A stretch of 64,000 nt of DNA from Bin87 sp964347975 (GTDB lineage Bacteria > Chloroflexota > Dehalococcoidia > Lucifugimonadales > UBA3495), in assembly GCA_964347975.1 (NCBI GenBank), contig CAYGAY010000012.1:19535-83534 (forward strand). The letters run 5' to 3'. Shown piece by piece: positions 41,136 to 51,466 of the stretch. A program made the translations under genes and the position numbers. Under the pieces are notes generated by a model. The model saw only the letters and a list, made by a program, of their open reading frames with translations, was not told where the DNA came from and did not search any database. Numbering within the stretch: position 1 is the first letter of the stretch; the number at the start of each line of letters is the position of its first letter.

Positions 41136-43010
41136 ATGACACACCAGCCACGCAGGTTTCCACCAGGCTTACAGATGGCGAGAGTCTCAATTTTGGCGAT
41201 ACTCGCGCTTTGCGCTGTAACAGCTTTGCTTTCGGTGACGGACCAGGTCGCAGCCAAGCCCAATTCAACAATTTCTGAGGTGCGTTTGGGAAACCTGGAT
41301 AGCCTCATCTTGTCCAGGACGTTGCAGCAGTGGAGGGCCGAGCGGTCTAACTTGGCTACGCGATACGACTGGATGGATTGGCATGACTACGATTGCTCTC
41401 CATACAATACGTCAGATCACGCTGGGAAGTTTGAAGACGCATGCGTCAGGCATCAAGTGCTGTTAAATACGTTGCCCACGTTGGATGACGGTTCAGGTTC
41501 CCAATGGAATCAGCGCAATCGCTATGCAGCAGACTTGAGGTTCGCCCTTGACTTGTACGGCTCCTGCACAGTCGATAACAATCTGATATATCTCAACGTT
41601 ACTGAAACTTCGAATTTGTGCACAGATATGTCGCGGGATATGTTCGGATCTACCCGGGGCCGTTGGTGGCCTCCCAATTACGACTACGATCAGCCGTCTA
41701 ATGCGTCCGTGCCATTCGCTGACCCCCTGGACAGATATGCCGCCCAAGTCAAGCGTGCAATAAAGCTAACCGATGTAAGTACGATTACGTTCGCCACCTT
41801 GAATGCCGGCGACGCAGGACGCTTGCCTTTGCCGATCCACTACGTTGAGGTCAACGGCGAACCACTCGTTCCCAGTAAGATCGGCGAATTGCCCGTGGGC
41901 AAACCAATCCCGGCTGTCTTGGTGTGAGGAAATCTTAAGTCTTTCCAAGGAAACCGTCCCGAGTCAATCGGCGACGCATGGGACCATTATTACCGTACCG
42001 GCGACATCCGGGTTGCCACCCTCAATCCTTTGAGGGTCAGCGACACGGAAGCCTCTCCATGTTCCGGGACTTCAGGGTACGTCCTGGATGTCGCTGACCC
42101 TACTTCAAGAAACGGGCGGTTTGATGCCGAAGACAACCTGAATGTACGGCGTCAGCCAATCTACTTGACCATGTGCAGTAGTCATTTGATCGCTTCCGGA
42201 CAACTGCTGGAATTGGAAGCTTGGGAGGCGACATCCAGAGGTATATTGGGTTCCGACGGGTACCCGGTGTACTGGCAACGCGTCGCTAACGACGAGACCA
42301 GTCTGTTGACCGATTACGAGTCGTTCCGTGCGGATGTCATCACAGCGACGTTATCTGGCAACAGCCCTCACTCCAACCCCGGTGTAGGGACCTATTCGGT
42401 CGTCAGTCCTTGGCACGCCTTCACTCTGAATGTTACCGGAGACCATGAGGTTGATCTGGTTGCCAACCCTGGGGACGACACTCCGTCGGTGGAAATCGCC
42501 ACTGCCAGTAACCCTGGTTACTATTGCCCAGCAGAAGCGGATGATCGCTCAGCCAACAACAGGGAAGATGAAGACGTTATCCGCTTGCGACTGTGTCGCG
42601 CTGAGAGTGGTATCGTCGAATTGCGCCACGACGCTACTCAAGCGGTGCTCAACTCCTACACGCTAAGGCCCGCATCGGCCACCGCACCGGCCCCAGTCCC
42701 AACGGCTACACCGACGCCAACACCAACACCCACGCCGGTTCCCACCGGCCTCACCGCGCCGACGAACGTTCAGGCGACGGTCAGCGGCAGCACCGTAACC
42801 GTCACCTGGACGCCCGGTCAGAACGCGGCTAGCCACGCGGTCATGGTATTCACCTCCGAATTTACCAGTACTCCCCACACTGACTGGAATCCCGGCCCGG
42901 GCTCCACTACTATCCAGAACGTGGCGGCGGGCAGTTACGTAGTTGCCGTGGTAGCCATCGATGTTAACGGCGACATCCTGTACAATCTGGCAACTGTAAC
43001 GGTCAGTTGA
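41136..43010 (+). pseudogene. secreted Fn3-like protein interrupted by an in-frame TGA
   Basis: The reading frame runs 41136-43010 with only one stop, TGA at 41925-41927 (codon 264). Downstream the same frame continues without break (NLKSFQGNRPESIGDAWDHY) into the region read from TTG 42030, so this is one 624-codon gene. The N-terminus is a signal segment (ILAILALCAVTALLSVT); the middle is unlike anything I know; the C-terminus has a Thr-Pro linker TPTPTPTPVPT and a fibronectin-III-like domain (LTAPTNVQATVSGSTVTVTW). Ribosome site GAGAGGA. CGA to TGA or a real recoding are the simple explanations; both halves have healthy coding character, so the lesion is recent or the stop is read through. 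Confidence 0.7.
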
Positions 43011-43129
43011 ACGCACGGCTTGGGGAGTTCACGCTGGTTGTCCGCCGGCTGTGCTAAACTGGCGCGTAACCGTAAGATACGCAGGGGCGACCCTCGTGGT
43101 CGCTCTGGCCGACCGCCAGGAGCACGTCC

Positions 43130-44119
<990 letters not shown>

Positions 44120-44129
44120 GGAAGCATAC

Positions 44130-45470
44130 TTGAAAACAGCCCTGATCAAATCGCTGGTTCGCCAGCACCGGCGCAAAATTCTTTTCAGCCTGCTGATTCT
44201 GGCGGTGCTGTTTTATTCGTTGGGCACTGGATTCCCGTTTTTCTACCGGCTGCTGTTCACCCTGATTCTGCTGGTGAGCATCGGATACGGTTGGGCCTGG
44301 TTGAACCTGCGCGGATTGGACGTGCGGCTGACCCGCCTGGGCAATCGAGGTCGGGTCGGAGAATTCCTGGAGGGCCAGATCCAGCTGATCAACCGCTCGC
44401 GTCTGCCCAAATCCTGGCTGGAAGTGACGGAAGATACCGACCTGGACGACCCGGGCGGGCGCACCGTGGCGCTGGTGAAGGGGCAGGTGCGTTCCTTCCG
44501 CATCGAGACTTATCTCTCCCGTCGGGGGATTTATCGCACCGGGCGGGTTAGGGTGACCGCGCGTGATCCTTTTGGCCTGTTCCGCCTCACCCGTTCTTTT
44601 CTCAACGAACAATCCTACACGGTGCTGCCGCAAACCATTCCCCTGCCCGACCTGGACCGCCGGTTTGCCAACCTGCCCAGCGATTCCGCCTTCTCCCGGC
44701 GCACCCCGGCTATCACCCCTGAATCATCCACTATCCGCGACTACGCCCATGGCGACAGCCTGCGTCGCATTCACTGGCCATACACCGCAAGAATGAACCG
44801 CCTGATGGTCAAGGAGTTCGACATCGGCGTTTCCGCCCAGGCTTGGGTGCTCCTGGACATGGAACGACGCTCCCATTTCGGCGAAGCGCCCGACAACACT
44901 GAGGAGTTGGCCGTAACTGTCGCCGCATCCCTGGTGCAACACTGGGATGAAACCGCCGTGCCGGTGGGCCTGGCCGCAAACTCAAGCGAGCTGTGGACGC
45001 TCAAGCCCGACCGCCGTCCGGCGCAGTTGGGCATCTTGATGGAAACACTGGCGGGGCTGCGGGCTGACGGTTTTTTGCCGCTGGAACGGTTCATCTACGA
45101 TTTGCGTCCCCAGCTGTCCGGTTTTAACACTCTCATGGTCATCACGTCATCCCGCCGCCCCGAATGGACCTCGGCCCTGGTAGGCTTGCGCCGACAGGGT
45201 ATCAATGTGGCGGTCTGTTACGTTGACCCCAATTCTTTCCCCCTTTCGGACGCCGGCGCTTTGCCCGGCATTACCGGGCAAATCACTGCCGATTATTTGA
45301 CCCAACACGACATACCTCTCTACATGGTTCGTCGTGGCGAGGACATCAACCTGGCCCTGTCCCGGCCAGTAGCTGCCGGGCCGTCGCGCATCAGCGGCTC
45401 CGCAACTGCCGGGAACGATGGCAGCCCTCCCAACGAAACCTCCCCGTCTGCTGTCGCCGCCGCGTCGTGA
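44130..45470 (+). CDS. DUF58 domain membrane protein
   Basis: A 446-residue DUF58 protein. Two adjacent membrane segments (ILFSLLILAVLFYSLGTGF and LLFTLILLVSIGYGWAW) are followed by the domain with the marker SSTIRDYAHGDSLRRIHWPY, which places a VWA-like fold near residues 195-215. It starts with TTG at 44130 (AGGGAA site). The unusual C-terminus is Pro/Ser-rich. It overlaps the transglutaminase gene by 53 bases. Function in the MoxR cluster is unknown but probably envelope-related. Confidence 0.9.
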   Translation: MKTALIKSLVRQHRRKILFSLLILAVLFYSLGTGFPFFYRLLFTLILLVSIGYGWAWLNLRGLDVRLTRLGNRGRVGEFLEGQIQLINRSRLPKSWLEVTEDTDLDDPGGRTVALVKGQVRSFRIETYLSRRGIYRTGRVRVTARDPFGLFRLTRSFLNEQSYTVLPQTIPLPDLDRRFANLPSDSAFSRRTPAITPESSTIRDYAHGDSLRRIHWPYTARMNRLMVKEFDIGVSAQAWVLLDMERRSHFGEAPDNTEELAVTVAASLVQHWDETAVPVGLAANSSELWTLKPDRRPAQLGILMETLAGLRADGFLPLERFIYDLRPQLSGFNTLMVITSSRRPEWTSALVGLRRQGINVAVCYVDPNSFPLSDAGALPGITGQITADYLTQHDIPLYMVRRGEDINLALSRPVAAGPSRISGSATAGNDGSPPNETSPSAVAAAS

Positions 45471-48036
45471 TGCCGCTCCACAGGGACCCGCAGTCATGGT
45501 TACCATAACATCTCCGGCCCCGACGCTGGCCCAGCCGGCTCCCGACGCTGCCCCCCTTTGGCGCGGACAGGTCCTGGCGGACCGCTTGTGGGCTTTGCTC
45601 GTAGCCCTGCGCCCGCCCGATGGCTGGGTGGCTGCCGGGCTTCTTACGCTCAACATGATCATCGTTGTCTGGTCGGTGGAGGTGGCCGACTGGGCTCCTA
45701 CGCCGTCGCTGGTCCTGGTCACGCTGATCGCGGTCCTGACCGCGCTGCTGCTCACCCGCGTCCGGTTTTGGACCGCAGCGGTCCTGCCCGCCGGTCTGCT
45801 CATTGGCGGCGGCGTGGTGATCTGGCAAATGGTCTCCGCCGCCCCGGAAGAACTGCAAATCACCAACGCGGCGGCGTTTTTTGAACGTTTGGGTCTGTGG
45901 ATCTGGGCTGCTCGGACTGATGGGATCAGCGTTGACCCATTGCCCTTTGCGACGGGACTGCTGATCGCCTCGTGGCTGTCGGGATACCTGGCCGGGTGGG
46001 TATTTTTCCGCTACCGCAATTTCTGGGGCGTTTTCGCCCTGGGCGCCGTTGGGTTGCTTTCCAACCTAACCTTCCTGCCCGACAACGCCAGTATCTATCT
46101 GGCGATCTACCTGTTCACTGGTTTGCTGCTCGTGGGCTGGGTGCAATCAATTCGTTCCCGGCAACGCTGGGATCGGCAGCGCCGGACCTACGACGGGCAC
46201 CTGGGCATCCTCACCGTCAGTGACACGTCAGTGGTGGCCATCGTCGCTCTCCTCATCGCCTTCTTGCTGCCGGTGGGTGGTCAATGGGGTCCAGCCAACT
46301 CCTTTTATAATTTCTCGCGCTCCCCGTTGGTGCATTGGGAGGAGGATTTCAACCGCCTGTTCGCTGGATTGCCGGCCCGTCGCCCGCTGCCTTATCGCAT
46401 TTGGGGCGACACTATGGCCTTCCAGGGCACTATCAACCCCACAGACACCCCCGTGTTGCAGGTCAACTCTCCGGTGCCGCTCTATTGGAAAGCCCGTTCC
46501 TACGCCACATACCGCCACGAGGGTTGGCTGTCGGAAGGAACAGTGCTCAAAGAACCGGGCTGGAAACCCGAGCACAGCACTCCCGACCCATATCAGGAGC
46601 GTTTCAACGTAACCTTTGAGGTCATACCAAAATACGACAGCCGCAGTCTGTTCGCCGGCGGGCAGGTCATCGGCGCCAATCGCGACATTCGCATCGAAAC
46701 CTTTGACTCGCCTCGCTACGTCATAAACCCTGATCCGGACAGCGCCATCGATGGTTTGCCTCCGGTGCTTCAGGATGCCGTAGAGGGATTTCGCGAAACC
46801 CTCGCCGCCGACGCCTATGCCGGTTCCGACACCGTTATGGCGGTTCTGCCGGCAACGTCTTTCGTACTGGAATCGGTCGAGCGGGACGATGACGGCCGGG
46901 TCCTTGAGGCCGTCATCGCCGAGATCGTTCCGGCAGAACCCGACGTGCTGGCGGTCCGCGCCGCCGGCGGCAACGCCGAAGCCGACGCTCCGTACCAGCT
47001 GACGTCGTCGGTATCTTCTGCCGAGCCGGACCAACTGCGAGTCGCGGGAGACGAGTACGCTCCCTGGTTGTGGGTGCGTTACACCCAACTGCCTAGCGAT
47101 ATGCCGCCTCGCGTAGCCGCTCTGGCCCGGGACATCACTGCCGAAGCGGAAACGCCTTACGATCAGGCAGTGGCGGTGGAGCAATATCTCAAAAACAACT
47201 TCACTTACAACTTGGACATCGCCCCGCCGCCCTTCGGCTCCGATGGCGTGGACTACTTCCTCTTTGACAGCCGCCAGGGCTACAGCGAATACTTCGGCTC
47301 CGCCATGACCGTGCTGATGCGCAGTTTGGGCGTGCCGAGCCGCATGACCACCGGCTATACAACGGGTCAATCCCTCGACGGTTCCAACCTGTACATAGTG
47401 TCCGACCACCACAGCCACGGGTGGACCGAAGTGTATTTCCCGGACTACGGCTGGATACCTTTCGAGCCGACTCCCGGCAAAGAGATTCCGGCAGCCATCC
47501 CGCCGGAAAAGGCCCGCCCCGGCGCCATCGCCGAGGGAGGCGCCGATGCCGGCGACCTGCCGTGTGAAATCGAAGAGGAATGCGAGGACTTTGAAACACT
47601 ATTCGACGACGAAGAGTTGGCGGCCACAATCGGAACCACCGCTCAGTGGACCGAAACGGTCCGTGCCGCGTTCCCCTGGATTATCGGTCTTGGAGCTGCC
47701 GCCGTGCTGATGTCTTTGGCGGCATGGGTTATTTGGCGCTCGCTGCTGGCTACACCGCGAAACGTGACCGGAGCCTATCGGCGGTTGCTCCGGCTGGGGG
47801 CGCTGGCGTCCTTCCCGCTGCGGGAGCACCAGACACCCCACCAGTGGGGATCCAGGCTGGCCGCCGCCATGCCGGCACAGCAACAGGCCATCCAACGCAT
47901 TGTCAACGCCTACACCCGCCAAACCTATTCAGGCCGTACCCTCGCTGACGCAGATGATCCCGGCGGCGTATCCGAAGCCTGGAAAACCCTGCGCTTCCCG
48001 TTGGCCTTGTACGCTCTCCGGCGCCGGGAAGTCTGA
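45418..48036 (+). CDS. transglutaminase-like membrane protein with Cys-to-Ser active site
   Basis: An 872-residue protein. Five to seven membrane segments fill residues 60-300, an exported region of some 430 residues follows, then a membrane segment near 745 and a C-terminal DUF4129 domain (VTGAYRRLLRLGALASF). The transglutaminase core reads QGYSEYFGSAMTVLMRSLG, SDHHSHGWTEVYFPDYGW. The catalytic Cys should follow GY; here it is Ser623 (codon AGC at 47284), while His667 and Asp676 are present. Activity is probably altered. The start is ATG 45418 overlapping DUF58 by 53 bases; ATG 45496 is an alternative. Confidence 0.85.
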   Translation: MAALPTKPPRLLSPPRRDAAPQGPAVMVTITSPAPTLAQPAPDAAPLWRGQVLADRLWALLVALRPPDGWVAAGLLTLNMIIVVWSVEVADWAPTPSLVLVTLIAVLTALLLTRVRFWTAAVLPAGLLIGGGVVIWQMVSAAPEELQITNAAAFFERLGLWIWAARTDGISVDPLPFATGLLIASWLSGYLAGWVFFRYRNFWGVFALGAVGLLSNLTFLPDNASIYLAIYLFTGLLLVGWVQSIRSRQRWDRQRRTYDGHLGILTVSDTSVVAIVALLIAFLLPVGGQWGPANSFYNFSRSPLVHWEEDFNRLFAGLPARRPLPYRIWGDTMAFQGTINPTDTPVLQVNSPVPLYWKARSYATYRHEGWLSEGTVLKEPGWKPEHSTPDPYQERFNVTFEVIPKYDSRSLFAGGQVIGANRDIRIETFDSPRYVINPDPDSAIDGLPPVLQDAVEGFRETLAADAYAGSDTVMAVLPATSFVLESVERDDDGRVLEAVIAEIVPAEPDVLAVRAAGGNAEADAPYQLTSSVSSAEPDQLRVAGDEYAPWLWVRYTQLPSDMPPRVAALARDITAEAETPYDQAVAVEQYLKNNFTYNLDIAPPPFGSDGVDYFLFDSRQGYSEYFGSAMTVLMRSLGVPSRMTTGYTTGQSLDGSNLYIVSDHHSHGWTEVYFPDYGWIPFEPTPGKEIPAAIPPEKARPGAIAEGGADAGDLPCEIEEECEDFETLFDDEELAATIGTTAQWTETVRAAFPWIIGLGAAAVLMSLAAWVIWRSLLATPRNVTGAYRRLLRLGALASFPLREHQTPHQWGSRLAAAMPAQQQAIQRIVNAYTRQTYSGRTLADADDPGGVSEAWKTLRFPLALYALRRREV

Positions 48037-48110
48037 ACCCGGCCAAAGCGAAATCCGGATGCGCGTCGCAGAGGTATGATCTTATGAACTCAGTCAATCG
48101 GGGCGAACTG

Positions 48111-48315
48111 CTCGCGCGTACCCACCTTGTCATTGCGACCCCGTACCCCGTGTCAGGCACGGGGCCGGCTTTGATACGGGGGTGGCAATCTCGCCGGCGC
48201 AGCGATGGCCGTATCGTCAAGGCTCGCGCAGCAGAAAGTGGCGACCGCCGGAACGAGATGCCATCGCCCGCCCGCGGCGGTCGTGGAATGACCGGTTAAA
48301 GTGGGTATGTATGAG
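48111..48315. mobile_element. Second, diverged copy of MITE-like element, inverted
   Basis: The minus strand of 48170-48300 matches the element at 19258-19426 over about 130 bases: GACCGCCG, GGCGGGCGATGG, TCGTTCCGGCGGTCGCCAC and GAGATTGCCA occur in the same order. The ends CTCGCGCGTACCCACC and AAAGTGGGTATG are weak inverted repeats. An insertion containing GTACCCCGTG...GGATACGGGG palindromic words makes it longer than the other copy. It lies just before ogt. Confidence 0.7.
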
Positions 48316-48322
48316 GGACGAA

Positions 48323-48835
48323 ATGACGATGCACTATTGTTTGCAGGAAACGCCCTTCGGCTGGCTCGCCTTGCTGGGTGGACGTGACGGCCTGCGTCGC
48401 GTGAGCCTGCAACCTCAGCCGCAGGACGCGCTGGACGGGTTGGGAGAAGATCTGGGTAACGCTGAGGAAAACACCGCCCGGTTGGCCGATGTGCTGGCCG
48501 CCTTAAATGACTACTTTGCTGGCGACCTGACGGCTTTGGATGGCATTCCACTGGATTTCTCCGCCGCTCCGGCTTTCTTCAGAGCAGCGTGGGACGCTTG
48601 CCGCGCTATTCCGCCGGGCGAGACTCGCTCCTACCGGTGGCTGGCAACCGCCGCCGGCAATCCGCGGGCATCGCGGGCCGCCGGTCAGGCCATGGCGAAA
48701 AATCCCTTCCCGCTGATAGTCCCCTGCCACCGCGTGGTCGGCAGCGACGGTGGCCTGCAGGGCTACGGAGCCGGCGGCGTGGGCGTGAAGGCCCGTCTGT
48801 TGGAGATGGAGCGGCAACAATCAACATTGCTCTGA
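48323..48835 (+). CDS. ogt: methylated-DNA-protein-cysteine methyltransferase
   Basis: DNA repair: removes alkyl groups from O6-alkylguanine by irreversible transfer to its own Cys. The 170-residue protein has the ridge PPGETRSYRWLATAAG, the active site VPCHRVV, and the C-terminal GAGGVGVKARLLEME. The start ATG 48323 is favoured by GAGGGA seven bases upstream; an ATG at 48311 is also in frame. The gene begins beside the repeat at 48111-48315, whose right end supplies part of the leader. Confidence 0.94.
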   Translation: MTMHYCLQETPFGWLALLGGRDGLRRVSLQPQPQDALDGLGEDLGNAEENTARLADVLAALNDYFAGDLTALDGIPLDFSAAPAFFRAAWDACRAIPPGETRSYRWLATAAGNPRASRAAGQAMAKNPFPLIVPCHRVVGSDGGLQGYGAGGVGVKARLLEMERQQSTLL

Positions 48836-48941
48836 ACGCTGAGGGCATATTGCGCCAGGATGGGTTTTCGGCAATCATGACACGGGCGAATATGCTATCC
48901 CTGCATCGGAATCGGGCAAGGGGCGGTGACTCCGGCCCTGT

Positions 48942-50474
48942 CTAACCCAGCCCGCGGGCGCGATATTGCAGCGCTTCGGCCAGGTGCGCTGGACCGATCC
49001 GTTCCGCTCCGGCCAGGTCGGCCACTGTGCGGGCCACCTTGAGCACACGGTGCAATGCGCGGGCCGAAAGATCCAGCTGTTGGGAGGCTCTTTGCAGCAG
49101 CGCTGAGGCATCGCCCTGCAAGTCACAGTAGTCCCATATCCTGGAACCGGACATCTCCGCATTAAACCTCCCGGCCTCGTCCCCGTTCTTCGCGAACCGA
49201 GCTTCCTGCATTCCCCGGGCTGCGACCACCCGGTCCCGCACCTTTGCCGATGGCTCGGCGTCAGCCTGCCCTAACAGGCTGTCGTACTCCACCGGTGGGA
49301 CTTCCACGAAGATGTCGATACGTTCCAGAAGCGGCCCGCTGATTCGCCTCTGGTAGCGTGTCAACGCCGACGGACTGCAAACGCACTCCTTCCGCGGATG
49401 AGAGGCGTAGCCGCAGGGACAAGGGTTCATGGCGCCCGCCAGCATGAAACTGGCGGGGTAGGTCACCGTGCCGCTGACTCGTGTAATCGTCACCGTCTTG
49501 TCTTCCAGAGGCTGACGCAGCGATTCCAATGCGGCGTGGCCGAACTCCGGCAACTCGTCCAGGAACAGCACGCCCCGGTGACTCAGCGTGATCTCGCCGG
49601 GACGCAGCATCCGGCCTCCACCCACGAGACCGGCGTTTGATATGGTGTAATGCGGCGCGCGGAACGGACGCTGGGCGATGAGCGGGCTGTCGGGCGGGAG
49701 GTTGCCGCTTACGCTGTATATCTTGGTGACGTCCAGTGCTTCATCGGCGGTCAGATAGGGCAGGATGCCCGGCAACGCCCTCGCCAGCAGGGTCTTGCCC
49801 GAACCCGGCGGGCCGCTGAGGAGAATGTTGTGAAACCCGGCGGCGGCAACCTCCAACGCCCGTTTGGCGTGGTCCTGCCCTCTGATGTGGCATAGATCGG
49901 TACTATCCGGCGGTCTGCGATTGCCGTTGAGATATACCCCGCTATGGGGGAACGGCGTGATGGCGGCGTCCCCCTGTAGATGGGCCAGCAATTGCGCCAG
50001 TGTCTCCACCGGATAGACGGTCACGCCATCCACCAGTGCGGCCTCGGCGGCATCCGCTGCTGGCACGTACACGCTGCCGACGCCCTGGTCCCGCGCCACT
50101 GACACCATGGGCAAGATGCCGGCGGTATGGCGCAAGCCGCCGTCCAGCGACAGCTCGCCAAGAAAGATCGCCGGCTCTGGCGTGGGCGGCGCCTGTCCGG
50201 TGCTGAACAGTATGCCAACCGCGATGGGCAGGTCGTAGGCCGGTCCGGCCTTCTTCAAATCGGCCGGCGCCAGGTTGACGGTGATGCGTCGCATGGGAAA
50301 CTCGCAGCCGCTGTTCCTCACGGCGGCGCGCACCCGTTCTTTGGCCTCCTGAACCGCGGTGTCCGGCAAGCCGACGATGTGAAACGCGGGCAGGCCCGGG
50401 GAAATATCCGTTTCCGCCTGGATGATCTGACCATCCAGTCCAATGACCGCGCACGTTTGAGCAGTTGCCAACAT
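48942..50474 (-). CDS. comM: YifB/ComM-type Mg-chelatase-like AAA ATPase
   Basis: A 510-residue ComM/YifB-family protein. The N-terminal domain has HIVGLPDTAVQEAKERVRAA and ITVNLAPADLKKAGPAYDLP; the AAA+ domain has Walker A LSGPPGSGKTLLARAL, Walker B VLFLDELPEF and the Zn-like GAMNPCPCGYASHP. ComM relatives are branch-migration helicases that help transformation, though the family also contains uncharacterised proteins. The ATG at 50474 is chosen for GGAGGGG 6 bases before it. Divergent from the unknown gene at 50631. Confidence 0.9.
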   Translation of the reverse strand: MLATAQTCAVIGLDGQIIQAETDISPGLPAFHIVGLPDTAVQEAKERVRAAVRNSGCEFPMRRITVNLAPADLKKAGPAYDLPIAVGILFSTGQAPPTPEPAIFLGELSLDGGLRHTAGILPMVSVARDQGVGSVYVPAADAAEAALVDGVTVYPVETLAQLLAHLQGDAAITPFPHSGVYLNGNRRPPDSTDLCHIRGQDHAKRALEVAAAGFHNILLSGPPGSGKTLLARALPGILPYLTADEALDVTKIYSVSGNLPPDSPLIAQRPFRAPHYTISNAGLVGGGRMLRPGEITLSHRGVLFLDELPEFGHAALESLRQPLEDKTVTITRVSGTVTYPASFMLAGAMNPCPCGYASHPRKECVCSPSALTRYQRRISGPLLERIDIFVEVPPVEYDSLLGQADAEPSAKVRDRVVAARGMQEARFAKNGDEAGRFNAEMSGSRIWDYCDLQGDASALLQRASQQLDLSARALHRVLKVARTVADLAGAERIGPAHLAEALQYRARGLG

Positions 50475-50630
50475 TCCGACCCCTCCACAAGTTCGTTTCG
50501 ATAGCCGTTTATTTCTTCGGCGTTCCCACCTTACCATTGCCGAACTTGTGTTCGCAATAGCGAATTGTCAACAAAAATCCTCGGCGTCAATCCCTTTGCC
50601 ATTACCGGACGCCTAAACTATACTTCTCCC

Positions 50631-51458
50631 ATGAACCTCCAGTTTGAAATCGGCGACCCTCAGCGACCTCGGGGCCACGCGCTGCTGTATTTCCGCGTTG
50701 ACACCGAGCCCGGCGCGGTGTACGGCACCTACATCATTACGCTGCCGATCACTGCCGACCTGACCAAGTACGTGCCCCCCTTCCTGGCCGCTCATTTGGG
50801 CAGCGGCGGATCGGGCCCGCTGGCGAATTTCTCCGCCTTCGCCATGCCCCCGATGTCGGAGTTGCTGGAAGGCGGGTACGACCACTTGGTGCGCCTCGCC
50901 AACCGGCGTGGCGACGACCTGGTGTATGGCGGAAACATGTTCTCCTATGACCTGGCCCGTATGATGGAATCCGTAGCCCAGGCAGTGCAGGAATACTCCG
51001 ATGCCTGTTCCCAGGCCGACGCCGACGCGGGAGCCTCATCCGTCCCTGCCGATGACGCAGCCCTGCCGGAAGCCGTTTCGGGTCTGCTGGCCGGCGGGGG
51101 GGAGGCCCCGGAGGCTGATACCGGCGGGTTGGGCGTCAACGAGGTGCTCTGGAGCTTTATGAGCGAGGGCGACCGACTGGCCGAAATGGGGCGGCTGCTC
51201 GGCCGGCTACGCTTCGCCCAGGAAGGCAACGATGACTCGGCCATTGGGGAAATCATCGCCGAGATGTCGGCTCTGGGGCGTCACCTGCCTGTGGAGTTCA
51301 GCATCGGCTCATTGGTGAACGCCGCCGGGGATACCAGCCCCAACGGAGCGCAACTGGCCCAACTGTACCTGGACCGCTGCTACCGTCTCTCGTCCGGCGA
51401 CGCCGAGCAGGTACGTCGCATCGACGAGGCGATCCGGAACCTGGAGCGGCGGGGATAG
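50631..51458 (+). CDS. unknown conserved-looking protein
   Basis: A 275-residue cytoplasmic protein that I do not recognise. It begins MNLQFEIGDPQRPRGHALLY with a beta-rich section, has an Ala/Asp/Gly-rich middle (ADADAGASSVPADDAALPE) which looks like a flexible linker, and ends with a helical segment (YLDRCYRLSSGDAEQVRRI). No catalytic motif is seen. I start it at ATG 50631 as the frame upstream is in the divergent control region. It converges on the xerC/D-type recombinase gene with 8 bases between stops. Confidence 0.5.
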   Translation: MNLQFEIGDPQRPRGHALLYFRVDTEPGAVYGTYIITLPITADLTKYVPPFLAAHLGSGGSGPLANFSAFAMPPMSELLEGGYDHLVRLANRRGDDLVYGGNMFSYDLARMMESVAQAVQEYSDACSQADADAGASSVPADDAALPEAVSGLLAGGGEAPEADTGGLGVNEVLWSFMSEGDRLAEMGRLLGRLRFAQEGNDDSAIGEIIAEMSALGRHLPVEFSIGSLVNAAGDTSPNGAQLAQLYLDRCYRLSSGDAEQVRRIDEAIRNLERRG

Positions 51459-51466
51459 GCCCAAAA

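Noticed and set aside
41928..41946. Stem GGAAA/TTTCC after the in-frame TGA as a SECIS element
   Set aside because: Five pairs with a nine-base loop starting right at the stop do not match the placing and loop of bacterial SECIS elements, and an exported Fn3-type protein is an unlikely selenoprotein.
46228..47418. Minus-strand open frame of 396 codons
   Set aside because: Antisense to the transglutaminase-like gene with no family pattern.
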